Program-made: the position numbers and the translations under genes | Notes under the pieces: generated by a model | Told to the model about the DNA's origin: nothing | What the model saw: the letters and a program-made list of their open reading frames with translations, nothing else | Database searches by the model: none | Source: Candidatus Cloacimonadota bacterium | Lineage (GTDB): Bacteria > Cloacimonadota > Cloacimonadia > Cloacimonadales > PWNZ01 | DNA length: 54,735 bases | NCBI GenBank assembly: GCA_003564155.1 | Contig: PWOA01000057.1 | Coordinates: 1-54,735 of the forward strand | Direction: 5' to 3' | Shown here: positions 1 to 8,586 of the stretch, one piece after another | Position numbering within the stretch: the first letter of the stretch is position 1 | How the letters are laid out: every line of letters begins with the position of its first letter

Positions 1-1825
1 CAGTCAATTGAAAAGGCCATCCCGCTTTTTGAAGACTAAGTTCAACTTCAAAATCAATTGATGTTTGATATGGATAATCACCGTCTTGATTAGAAGTAAT
101 ATGAAGTGTAAAAGGTATTACCAAATCATTTAAATCAGGATTCGTTTCAAATAAAAAATTATCATCGTTATTAAATGCAATAGAGCCTCCATCTACACTA
201 GGGTATAAAACAGTATCTACTAATATATTGACTTCCGAATATTCAGTAGTAAGTTTGGCAGAAATATCAACAGCTCTGTTCCAACCGAGGTCATTAAGTA
301 AACTGATATTTATTGCTGTGGTTTCTCCCGGATTAGGAACTCCATCTCCATCACCGTACTGTTCTTGTATATCAAAGTTGAATACGCTTAGACTTGGTAT
401 TTTATCAGACATGACCGCTTTAAAAGTATTAACGCGACCTGAACCCAATAAACCTTCAAAATCAGGATTTAGATGATCTATGAAATCAGCAGTATCAACT
501 AATCTTGACATTAATTGAGCTGGAGTCATATTAGGATTCAGTGTTTTTACTAATGCCGCAACACCAGCCACAACCGGAGAAGCCATAGAGGTGCCACTAG
601 TTGAGTGATAATCGTCATTGCGCCATGTTGACAGTATATTAACTCCTGGTGCTGATATCCCTATAGGCTCACCATAGTCCGAAAAATTTGCCTTGTGATC
701 GTTGATATCCGTAGCGGCAACTGAAAGGGAATTTGTTGCATCTGATGGATATGCTTGTAGATTTGAAGTATGCTCACGGTTAAGATTACCTGCTCCCGCT
801 ATAACCAAAGACCCTAAAGCTGTTGCATAGTTAACCACATTATTAGCATAAGTACCTTGATTATTATAAGATATCCAGCTGCAGTTAATAATGTCTGCCC
901 CGCTATCAGCAGCATATATTATCTGTTCATAAGCATGGCTTACCCCATCACTCGATTCATCGGATGGAGCACCCTTGCAAATCATCAAAGAAACATTCAT
1001 GGCAACACCGGTAACACCGATTTTGTTATCCCCAACTGCTCCGACTATTCCAGCTACATGAGTACCATGAGAATTACCGGGATAATTCTGATAGGGATTA
1101 TTATTATCATCATAAAAATCCCAACCGATTACGTCATCGACTTTACCGTTACCGGAATCATCTTTGCCATTTCCTCCTTTAATCTCTCCTGTCGCCCAAT
1201 TTATAGTCACATTTTCGATTTCTGCTTCGTTAATCCAAATATTATCAGCTAGATCAGGGTGGTTCCACTTACCACCCGTATCCGTAATTGCTACTACAAC
1301 TTCTTCACTGCCTTTAACATAGTCCCACGCTTGAGGTGTATTAATAATTGGAAGATGCCATTGTCTATCATAAAGAGCATCATTTGGCTCATAAAGCGAA
1401 AAGTGTTTAGCTTCGAATTCAGCATATATAATATTTTTATCGTTGGCAAGAGCCAGCCTTGCAGCGTTAATATCATCGTTGCTCTCTAAATATATACGAT
1501 AAATGTTTTGTAAATAAACACCATCTTCATTCCACTGAGGACGAGATACAAACGGATGCATCTGCTTGATATTATTTATTTTATGCTTTTGAGCTATTGT
1601 GTTAAAACTCTCAAATTCTGTCATAACAATACTATCTTCTATAATAAAATCTATCTTGTTGCTTCTTTGCCCAAAATCATCCTTTTTAAAACAAACAATA
1701 AGCACTTTCGGATTATGATATGCTCTATGAAAGGCTATTTCATTAACCTCTATATCTGCTGCTAATAATGGCCACTCAATAATAATACTACTCAATAATA
1801 TTACAACTGCCAATAATTTATACAC
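1..1825 (-). CDS. Secreted subtilisin-like serine protease (family S8), C-terminus cut by the window edge
   Basis: The reading frame stays open through the left edge, so at least 608 residues are present and the C-terminus is missing. It starts at a GTG (1825-1823) just downstream of an AAAGGAGA ribosome site. A hydrophobic signal peptide follows (MYKLLAVVILLSS...). The three catalytic blocks of subtilases are in order: D182 in ITDTGG, H253 in SHGTHVAG and S413 in GTSMASP, with an AGAGN block likely carrying the oxyanion Asn. After the catalytic domain comes a beta-rich stretch opening with GDGDGVPNPGE, a pattern common in cell-surface beta-sandwich domains. It is therefore probably an exported or surface-bound protease that supplies peptides for fermentation. 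The missing end may hold a sorting domain. It is last in the minus-strand run from rpmE. Confidence 0.93.
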   Translation of the reverse strand, partial: MYKLLAVVILLSSIIIEWPLLAADIEVNEIAFHRAYHNPKVLIVCFKKDDFGQRSNKIDFIIEDSIVMTEFESFNTIAQKHKINNIKQMHPFVSRPQWNEDGVYLQNIYRIYLESNDDINAARLALANDKNIIYAEFEAKHFSLYEPNDALYDRQWHLPIINTPQAWDYVKGSEEVVVAITDTGGKWNHPDLADNIWINEAEIENVTINWATGEIKGGNGKDDSGNGKVDDVIGWDFYDDNNNPYQNYPGNSHGTHVAGIVGAVGDNKIGVTGVAMNVSLMICKGAPSDESSDGVSHAYEQIIYAADSGADIINCSWISYNNQGTYANNVVNYATALGSLVIAGAGNLNREHTSNLQAYPSDATNSLSVAATDINDHKANFSDYGEPIGISAPGVNILSTWRNDDYHSTSGTSMASPVVAGVAALVKTLNPNMTPAQLMSRLVDTADFIDHLNPDFEGLLGSGRVNTFKAVMSDKIPSLSVFNFDIQEQYGDGDGVPNPGETTAINISLLNDLGWNRAVDISAKLTTEYSEVNILVDTVLYPSVDGGSIAFNNDDNFLFETNPDLNDLVIPFTLHITSNQDGDYPYQTSIDFEVELSLQKAGWPFQLT

Positions 1826-1878
1826 TAAATTTTCTCCTTTATGTTTATTAAATCCTGACAAACGGTCATTGTCTCATA

Positions 1879-3129
1879 CTAAACGATTTTTTTAATTTTC
1901 CTCATCATTATTTGATTTATTTTTGTGCTGGATACCTGAATTACTTCTAATGTCCAATTACCCACATCAATTTTTTGACCTTTAATCGGAATTTTCATTA
2001 ATCTTTCAATTACTAGTCCGGCAATAGTTTCATAATCTCCTTCCGGTAGTTCAGTATTATATTTATCGTTTAAATAATCAATTTCAATATCTCCTTTGAC
2101 CATTATAGTATTATCATTGATATATTTGACTTTTATATCATCACTATTAGGAAAGTCATATTCGTCTTCGATTTCTCCCACTAATTCCTCCAATATATCC
2201 TCAGTGGTTATTAGGCCTGATGTCCCCCCAAAGTTATCTACAACTATTGCCATACTCTTCCTGTGTAGTTGCATCTCTTTGAGTAACGTATTTATGTCGA
2301 TTGTTTCGGGAACAAAAAGAGTTTCTCTGATTAAATCTTTAGCTGTTAAGTTATTTATTTCATGAGGCTTAAGAAGATCATATATTATAAGAATCCCGAT
2401 AATATTATCCACATTTCCTTCGTAAACAGGATATCTCGTATAACCTTCCTCTTGAGCCAAATCGACTAACTGATCCAGGGGAGTATCACTTTTGATAGCA
2501 ACGATGTCCAGTCGTGGTGTCATAACATTTTTAGCTGCTAACTCATTAAAATCCATCACATCTTCCAACATTTCACGCTGAGGTTGTTCGATACTCTCAT
2601 CAAATGATGACTCAGCAAATATTATTGATAATTCTTCTCGAGTAAGAAAGCTATAGCGACTCTCACTATCTAAACGAAATACCTTGGCGATGAATGAACT
2701 AATCAAATTAATAATTCCCACGAAAGGTTTCAGTACAATATAGAATGTATATATTAGTGGGAAATATTTATAAACTAGCTTATCAGCATTCTCACGATAG
2801 TACGATTTTGGAATTATTTCTGCAAATATAAGCAATATAGCGGCTAAGCTGAGCGTAGATAATGAACGGCTTAAAGGAAGCTTGTCAGAAAAATAAATTG
2901 CAAATATTGAAGAAACTACTACTATGGCTACATTATTGCCGATCAAAGTTATTCCCAAGAATTTGTTAGGATCCTCTAAAAACTTAAGCAATTTCTTTTT
3001 CTGTCTATCTGATTTAGCATCTTGTTCAAGGCGAAACCGGTCTATTGACACCATCCCAGTTTCCATACCGGAAAAAAACATAGATAACCAGAAAAAAAAT
3101 ATAAGTACAATTAATGCTACGATTTCCAT
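1879..3129 (-). CDS. CNNM/CorC (HlyC) family membrane protein with CBS pair
   Basis: A 416-residue protein with the standard family layout. An N-terminal DUF21 (CNNM) membrane domain of about four hydrophobic segments (residues 1-150) includes the AEIIPKSYYRE segment. Then come a linker with VMTPRLD, two CBS domains (about 200-330; IIGILIIYDLL and SGLITTEDILEELVGE), and a C-terminal CorC_HlyC domain (about 335-410; LPEGDYETIAGLV). Members of this family are linked to Mg2+ or other divalent cation efflux; the old name hemolysin is misleading. It lies 120 bases downstream of prfA on the same strand. Residues that would decide the ion cannot be judged by eye. Length is typical of the family. Confidence 0.92.
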   Translation of the reverse strand: MEIVALIVLIFFFWLSMFFSGMETGMVSIDRFRLEQDAKSDRQKKKLLKFLEDPNKFLGITLIGNNVAIVVVSSIFAIYFSDKLPLSRSLSTLSLAAILLIFAEIIPKSYYRENADKLVYKYFPLIYTFYIVLKPFVGIINLISSFIAKVFRLDSESRYSFLTREELSIIFAESSFDESIEQPQREMLEDVMDFNELAAKNVMTPRLDIVAIKSDTPLDQLVDLAQEEGYTRYPVYEGNVDNIIGILIIYDLLKPHEINNLTAKDLIRETLFVPETIDINTLLKEMQLHRKSMAIVVDNFGGTSGLITTEDILEELVGEIEDEYDFPNSDDIKVKYINDNTIMVKGDIEIDYLNDKYNTELPEGDYETIAGLVIERLMKIPIKGQKIDVGNWTLEVIQVSSTKINQIMMRKIKKIV

Positions 3130-3249
3130 TTTCTAATAGTAGCCTTCAAACATTTTTTTTATCTCCCCTCCAAAATATACAGACCAAAAAACTAAGTAAT
3201 CAAACCGAATTTGCAATAGATTAGACTTATGATATTTATCTCTAGCCTC

Positions 3250-4323
3250 TTATCGATCCTCAATCATTTCATTTTTATGTATAAGTTTTAAGGCTTCGGT
3301 AAACTCATCAAAATCACCGTTTAAAATCTGCTCTAAACGGAAAGATGTCAAATTAATTCGATGGTCGGTAACTCTATTTTGTGCATAATTATAAGTTCTA
3401 ATCTTTGAACTTCTATCACCTGTCCCTACTTGACTTTTTCTGGCAGAGGCTGTTTCTGCTTCTTTTTTGGCAATTTCCATATCTAAAAGCTTTGCCCTGA
3501 GAACCGACATAGCCTTATTCTTATTCTTAATCTGAGACTTCTCATCCTGACAAGTAACTACCAGACCTGAAGGAACATGGGTAATCCTTACAGCTGAATC
3601 TGTGGTATTAACACTTTGACCTCCACATCCTGAAGAGCGGTAAACGTCAATTCTTAAATCATTTAAATCGATATCTATATCAATTTCTTCTGCTTCCGGC
3701 AAAACTGCAACTGTTATCGCAGAAGTATGAATTCGTCCGCTGGACTCGGTGTCCGGAACTCTCTGAACTCTATGAACACCACTTTCATATCTCATATCTC
3801 CATATACATTTTTACCCTGTAAATTAAACACGATCTCCTTATAACCGCCTAAACCGGTTGGATTAGAACTAATTACAGTCAGTTTCCACTGCTTTCTTTC
3901 TGCATAGTAACTATACATTCTAAATAAATCTGCAGCAAATAAAGCAGCTTCTTCACCACCGGTACCAGCTCTAATCTCAATTATAGAGTTTTTCTCCTGA
4001 TTAGGATCTTTGGGGAGTAATAAAGAAATCAATGTCTTTTCTTTCTTTGCTAAATCATCGTTTAAAGATTGCAATTCATCTGCAATCAGTTCCAACATTT
4101 CTTCATCTTTTTCACTATTTTCTAATGAACGATTATCATCAATATCGTGCTGTATAATCTTAATCTCGTTATTTAGAGAAATAATTCCGTCCAACTCATT
4201 AAATCTTTTAGAGACAAGTCGGTATTTATCTTGATCCTTAATAATGCTTATATCACTAAGTTGATCTTTAAGGGTTTCATATTCTTCTGCTAATTCTTTT
4301 AATTTACTGTCTAATATTTTCAT
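3250..4323 (-). CDS. prfA: Peptide chain release factor 1
   Basis: RF1 recognises UAA and UAG in the ribosomal A site and triggers peptide release. The 357-residue length matches RF1. The GGQ catalytic tripeptide is at 234-236 in SSGCGGQSVNTTDSA. The stop-codon-reading motif is P190-D191-T192, the PxT form that marks RF1 rather than the SPF of RF2. The start ATG overlaps the stop of the upstream DUF1385 gene (ATGA), suggesting translational coupling. Having RF1 fits the use of TAG as a normal stop elsewhere in the window. Confidence 0.98.
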   Translation of the reverse strand: MKILDSKLKELAEEYETLKDQLSDISIIKDQDKYRLVSKRFNELDGIISLNNEIKIIQHDIDDNRSLENSEKDEEMLELIADELQSLNDDLAKKEKTLISLLLPKDPNQEKNSIIEIRAGTGGEEAALFAADLFRMYSYYAERKQWKLTVISSNPTGLGGYKEIVFNLQGKNVYGDMRYESGVHRVQRVPDTESSGRIHTSAITVAVLPEAEEIDIDIDLNDLRIDVYRSSGCGGQSVNTTDSAVRITHVPSGLVVTCQDEKSQIKNKNKAMSVLRAKLLDMEIAKKEAETASARKSQVGTGDRSSKIRTYNYAQNRVTDHRINLTSFRLEQILNGDFDEFTEALKLIHKNEMIEDR

Positions 4324-5279
4324 AACTCAATCTCTCTGATGTTTAACTTATCAGCTTCCGGGTAAGGAATATCTAGAGCTGTACATAAGGCTATAATTGC
4401 AACTTCAAGTTGATCTTTGCTCGGCGTTTGGGTTGTTATTCTTTGTAGTAACATACCCGGAAAAGTCAGTATTTTCACAATTGGATTTTGCATATACTTT
4501 TCAGATTTCTTTAACAACTCATAAGAAACCCCTGATATCAAAGGCAATAATAATAGATGATAGCCGATTCTTACAAATATATTTGGAACGCCATAATATA
4601 TCCCTACGAAATAATCTACTATCGAGAAAAACATTATCGATACCAGTAATACCAAAAAAACAAAGCTTGTACCACAACGTGGATGGATAGTCGTATACTT
4701 CTCAACTAATTCAGGTAACATCTCCTCCTTATTTTCAAAAGCATGGACAGCTTTATGTTCAGCACCGTGATACTCAAAAACTCGGTGAATATCTTTTAAA
4801 AAACTGATGCACTTCACATAAGTTATGAAGAATATTATTCGAACTATTCCAGTAAATATGTTAAAGGAAAGGGATCCTTCTGAAAGTCGTATTAAATAAG
4901 CTACCTGATATGGCAGATAAGTAAATATTCCGAAAGCTAATACAAAAGCAACCAAAAATGAAATAAATAACTCCATCTGTTCTCTTTTCTTACTTTTTAT
5001 CTTTTCTTGTGCGGAGATCATATCTAACTCAGCACGTGATGCTGATAGATTAAGAGTTTTTACTCCAATAATGAGTACCTCAATAAGAGATACAAACCCT
5101 CTAATTACCGGAAGCTTAAAAAAAAGTGTTTTTTGAGTTATACTCGTAAAACTCTCTCTCTTTATCTCAATAGTATTATCTTTTCGACGTAATGCAGTCG
5201 CTATTGTATTTTTGCTTCTCATCACTACGCCTTCTATAACGGCTTGGCCACCGATAGAAATTTTATCTGATTTAGTCAT
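4320..5279 (-). CDS. DUF1385 membrane protein (YqhQ-like)
   Basis: About 319 residues. The family hallmark IGGQAVIEGVVMRSK is at the N-terminus, followed by hydrophobic segments around 105-130 and 140-165, a central motif HGAEHKAVHAFE with closely spaced His/Glu residues, and further membrane segments around 205-260. The family has no firmly established function; the conserved His/Glu cluster hints at metal binding. I chose the ATG at 5279, preceded by AGGA at good spacing, over a TTG two codons upstream. The order rpmE, DUF1385, prfA is a conserved bacterial neighbourhood, which supports a housekeeping role. Confidence 0.9.
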   Translation of the reverse strand: MTKSDKISIGGQAVIEGVVMRSKNTIATALRRKDNTIEIKRESFTSITQKTLFFKLPVIRGFVSLIEVLIIGVKTLNLSASRAELDMISAQEKIKSKKREQMELFISFLVAFVLAFGIFTYLPYQVAYLIRLSEGSLSFNIFTGIVRIIFFITYVKCISFLKDIHRVFEYHGAEHKAVHAFENKEEMLPELVEKYTTIHPRCGTSFVFLVLLVSIMFFSIVDYFVGIYYGVPNIFVRIGYHLLLLPLISGVSYELLKKSEKYMQNPIVKILTFPGMLLQRITTQTPSKDQLEVAIIALCTALDIPYPEADKLNIREIEL

Positions 5280-5574
5280 TTGCAATTCCTGAAAGGTTAT
5301 TTACTGTAAAAAGAGTCTATAATTACGGATTTATGTCTTGGAGCAGGAAATTAATCTCAATAAAATATAATATGTCGAGAATAGCATTCATTTAAACAAC
5401 TGTTTCGGTTTATGAATAGTTACTGATAAGTAAAGTGTTTGAATTATTGTACTTAAACTAGCATCTACCCAAATTACAGGTTGACAGTATCCACCCCGAA
5501 TGACCCATTATTAGAAATCTTAACCCTGAAGATGAACAGTTATATGATATACTTAATGCTCCATTGATAAATAT

Positions 5575-5784
5575 CTATTCACCTTGCTTTTTACCGTATC
5601 GACGATTAAACTTTTCAACCCTTCCTGCAGTATCAAGAATTTTTTGCTTACCTGTATAAAAAGGGTGACAGGCTGAACATATTTCTACGTTTATCTTTCC
5701 TCTTGTTGAACTAGTTTCAAACGTATTACCACATGCACAGGTTACCGTTAATTTCTCATACTTTGGATGAATCTTATCTTTCAT
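5575..5784 (-). CDS. rpmE: 50S ribosomal protein L31, zinc-binding type
   Basis: A 69-residue protein with the L31 signature: MKDKIHPKY at the start, then FETSSTRG and [19 protein letters not shown]. Four cysteines (C16, C18, C36, C39) form the zinc site, so this is the C+ form, whose paralogue without cysteines replaces it under zinc limitation in some bacteria. A good AAGGAGATAT ribosome site precedes the ATG. It is the first gene of the minus-strand run towards prfA, 295 bases upstream of the DUF1385 gene. Confidence 0.98.
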   Translation of the reverse strand: MKDKIHPKYEKLTVTCACGNTFETSSTRGKINVEICSACHPFYTGKQKILDTAGRVEKFNRRYGKKQGE

Positions 5785-6244
5785 CTATATCTCCTTTATT
5801 AAGTATCCTATATTGTTATTATGCCATAAAAAAAACGATGAGGATAATGTCAAGCAATTATTGAGCACTAAACAAGCGATTTGAATCAATATAAATACAC
5901 AATTAATGATTGTTTTTTGAACAAATCGCTGCGGATTAATACATTATTCTACAAATACCCTTCGGGAAAGTGACTTAACAGACGGGCAAGATCTCGGTTA
6001 GTGGGGCAAAAATGTTCAATCTCCTGAGGAAATAATCGAGTCATATGCGACTTACTATCTAATGAATTTGACGAATCTTTAATACTATTCTTTTTCCCCC
6101 ATAGACTAACAATTCATTAACTTGGATAAAAACAACAATTCTTTACTGGGTAAAAATTACTCACTATACTTTTATGTTTTTTATAGACAAAAAAACACTC
6201 CCCAATCTTTTTTGTACGATAATGAAAAAAAGAAAGGAGCGGAT
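5785..6244. other. Divergent intergenic region between rpmE and the NuoEF-like operon
   Basis: This 460-base AT-rich stretch must hold the divergent promoters of rpmE and the redox operon, but I found no convincing -35/-10 pair. An in-frame upstream extension of the NuoE-like gene (from 6122) exists; it lacks a ribosome site and is not family-like. A short protein-like string around 5977-6085 is broken by a stop and is treated as chance or a worn relic. No RNA gene is visible. Confidence 0.5.
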
Positions 6245-6700
6245 ATGAAGAATCGATTAAAAATCGAAGAACTAATCGCTAAAAATGGAGCAGGTAAAGG
6301 TAAACTCATTCCTTTACTTCAAGAAATTCAAGAAATTGAAGGTTATCTTTCTAAAGAAACAATTAGATTCCTTTCCCAAGAAATTGGCATTGGTATAGCC
6401 GATATTTATGGAGTAGCCACTTTTTATACGATGTTCCGTCTAAAGCCTCAAGGCAAACACACCATTAGAGTCTGCAAAGGCACAGCCTGTCATGTTTCCA
6501 ACGCAAATATGATAATGAATAGTCTTAGAAATGAGCTTCAGTTAGTTGGTGAAGAAGATACTACAGCCGACAATAAGTTCACCGTCTTTGAAGTTGCTTG
6601 TCTTGGGTGTTGTAGTCTAGCTCCGGTTATCATGATAGATAAAGCAACGTACGGGAAATTGGATGTCAACAAAATCACCGATATTTTAGCAAAGTACTAA
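6245..6700 (+). CDS. NuoE/HndA-type [2Fe-2S] subunit of NADH-linked oxidoreductase
   Basis: A 151-residue thioredoxin-fold [2Fe-2S] protein of the complex I 24-kDa / HndA / HydC family. The four ligands are visible as CKGTAC and, later, CLGCC (the first and last Cys, with an extra one between) before SLAPVIMID. The helical N-terminal region carries IPLLQEIQEIEGYL and GVATFYTMF, both typical. I start at ATG 6245 because AAAGGAG lies just before it; the longer open frame upstream is not family-like. It is the first gene of a three-gene operon with a NuoF-like and a NuoG/GltD-like protein and should pass electrons between NADH/FMN and iron-sulfur centres. Confidence 0.95.
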   Translation: MKNRLKIEELIAKNGAGKGKLIPLLQEIQEIEGYLSKETIRFLSQEIGIGIADIYGVATFYTMFRLKPQGKHTIRVCKGTACHVSNANMIMNSLRNELQLVGEEDTTADNKFTVFEVACLGCCSLAPVIMIDKATYGKLDVNKITDILAKY

Positions 6701-6746
6701 TAAATTTCTAAAATCATTACAAATAAATCCTAATTAGGAGGTAAGT

Positions 6747-8543
6747 TTGAGTAAAATAACAATCTCAGTTGGTTTAGGTAGTTGTGGTATAGCTGCCGGT
6801 GCAGATATAGTTTATGACAAATTAAAAGATATTATCAATTCATCCGCTAAATCTCAATCGAACGGCTGGCAAGAAGACATAGATTTAAAAAAAACCGGTT
6901 GTATAGGATACTGTTCTCAAGAACCGCTGGTAGAATTTTCTGATGAAAGTGGTAATAGTTGTCTCTACGGTTTCGTCGAACCGGATATGCTCAATGATTT
7001 ATACCAATCATTTGTCAGCGATAAGGCTATACCTGAGAAGACAATTCTCAAAAGTGACGGCACAGGAATAGAAAACACTAACTTCAGCAAGCAAAAGAGG
7101 ATTGTGCTCCGAAATGCAGGGAAAATAGACCCTATATCGTTGAATGACTATTTGCATAGAGATGGTTATTTAGCAATTGAGAAAGTTCTCGATTCAATGA
7201 GTCCGGAAACAGTTATAAATAACATTAAAGATTCAGGGTTACGCGGTCGCGGAGGGGCTGGTTTTTCAACAGGTTTGAAGTGGCAATTTGCTCGTGAATC
7301 GTTAAGTAACAAAAAATATATTGTCTGTAACGCTGATGAAGGAGACCCTGGTGCTTTTATGGATAGAAGTATTCTGGAAGGAGATCCTCATAGTATCATA
7401 GAGGGGATGATGATAGCGGCTTACGCTATAGGTGCCGATGAAGGCTATATATATGTCAGGGCAGAATACCCATTGGCTATTAAACATCTAAAAATTGCTT
7501 TAGCTGATTTAGAAAAACAAGGCATGTTGGGAAACAATATCATGGGGAAAGGATTTAATTTCAAATTACATATTAAGGAAGGTGCCGGAGCTTTCGTTTG
7601 TGGTGAAGAAACTGCATTAATGGCATCTGTTGAAGGTAAGCGAGGAATGCCGAATATTAGACCTCCTTTCCCAGCCCAATCAGGACTATGGGGTAAACCA
7701 ACTAATATTAATAATGTGGAAACTTATGCTAATGTACCTTGGATTATACTGAACGGTCCAGGTAGTTACGCCATTTTAGGAACCGAAAAAAGCAAAGGAA
7801 CAAAAGTTTTTGCTTTAGCCGGTAAAATAAAAAACAGTGGTTTGATAGAAGTACCAATGGGTATGCCGTTACGAGAAGTTATTTACGAGGTAGGTGGAGG
7901 AATGAAAACCGACAAGCCTTTTAAAGCAGTTCAATTAGGAGGTCCTTCCGGTGGCTGTGTTCCTGCTCAGTTACTTGATACCTTAGTTGACTATGATTCA
8001 ATCACTGAAACCGGTGCCATCATGGGATCCGGCGGTATGGTAGTAATGGATGAAACAACTTGCATGGTCGATGTAGCAAAATTCTTTTTGAATTTTACTC
8101 AAAATGAGTCGTGTGGTAAATGTACATTCTGCAGAATAGGAACTAAAAGAATGTTAGAATTATTAGATAAGATTTGCCAAGGGAAAGGAGAAATTAAAGA
8201 TCTGGACACTTTGGAAAATCTTTCCGAAAATATAATAAAAAGTTCTCTTTGCGGTCTCGGACAAACAGCTCCAAATCCGGTTCTTACAACTATTAAATAT
8301 TTCAGAGATGAGTATTTAGCTCATATTAATGAGCATAAATGTCCAGCTGGAGTATGTCTTGATTTAATTGAATACCGGATCTTAAAAGATCAATGTATCG
8401 GTTGTACTTTATGTGCAAAAAAATGTCCTGTAGACGCGATTGCAGGTAAGGTAAAAGAAATTCATACAATCAATACGGATATTTGTATTAAATGTGGTGT
8501 TTGTATCGATACTTGTAAGTTTTCAGCAATCGTTAAAGGTTAA
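6747..8543 (+). CDS. NuoF/HndC-type NADH-binding flavoprotein with extra ferredoxin domain
   Basis: The 598-residue protein begins at TTG 6747, preceded by a near-perfect TTAGGAGGT site. Domains in order: an N-terminal thioredoxin-like [2Fe-2S] region (1-110); the FMN/NADH fold with GRGGAGFSTG at 167 and CNADEGDPGAF at 194; an SLBB segment; a [4Fe-4S] site of C456, C459, C462 and C502; and two C-terminal [4Fe-4S] ferredoxin motifs, CIGCTLCAKKCP from C550 and CIKCGVCIDTC near the end. This matches HndC/HydB-type subunits of soluble NAD(P)-linked hydrogenases and formate dehydrogenases more than the shorter NuoF of complex I. It should bind FMN and NAD(H) in the cytoplasm. Confidence 0.96.
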   Translation: MSKITISVGLGSCGIAAGADIVYDKLKDIINSSAKSQSNGWQEDIDLKKTGCIGYCSQEPLVEFSDESGNSCLYGFVEPDMLNDLYQSFVSDKAIPEKTILKSDGTGIENTNFSKQKRIVLRNAGKIDPISLNDYLHRDGYLAIEKVLDSMSPETVINNIKDSGLRGRGGAGFSTGLKWQFARESLSNKKYIVCNADEGDPGAFMDRSILEGDPHSIIEGMMIAAYAIGADEGYIYVRAEYPLAIKHLKIALADLEKQGMLGNNIMGKGFNFKLHIKEGAGAFVCGEETALMASVEGKRGMPNIRPPFPAQSGLWGKPTNINNVETYANVPWIILNGPGSYAILGTEKSKGTKVFALAGKIKNSGLIEVPMGMPLREVIYEVGGGMKTDKPFKAVQLGGPSGGCVPAQLLDTLVDYDSITETGAIMGSGGMVVMDETTCMVDVAKFFLNFTQNESCGKCTFCRIGTKRMLELLDKICQGKGEIKDLDTLENLSENIIKSSLCGLGQTAPNPVLTTIKYFRDEYLAHINEHKCPAGVCLDLIEYRILKDQCIGCTLCAKKCPVDAIAGKVKEIHTINTDICIKCGVCIDTCKFSAIVKG

Positions 8544-8586
8544 TAGTATTAATAACAAAACTGAACGTAATAAGGAGAAGCAAATA

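Noticed and set aside
5977-6085. Coding-like string before the redox operon
   Set aside because: Broken by a TAG and only about 35 codons long, with no start.
6122-6244. In-frame N-terminal extension of the NuoE-like gene
   Set aside because: No ribosome site, not family-like, and a strong AAAGGAG lies just before ATG 6245.
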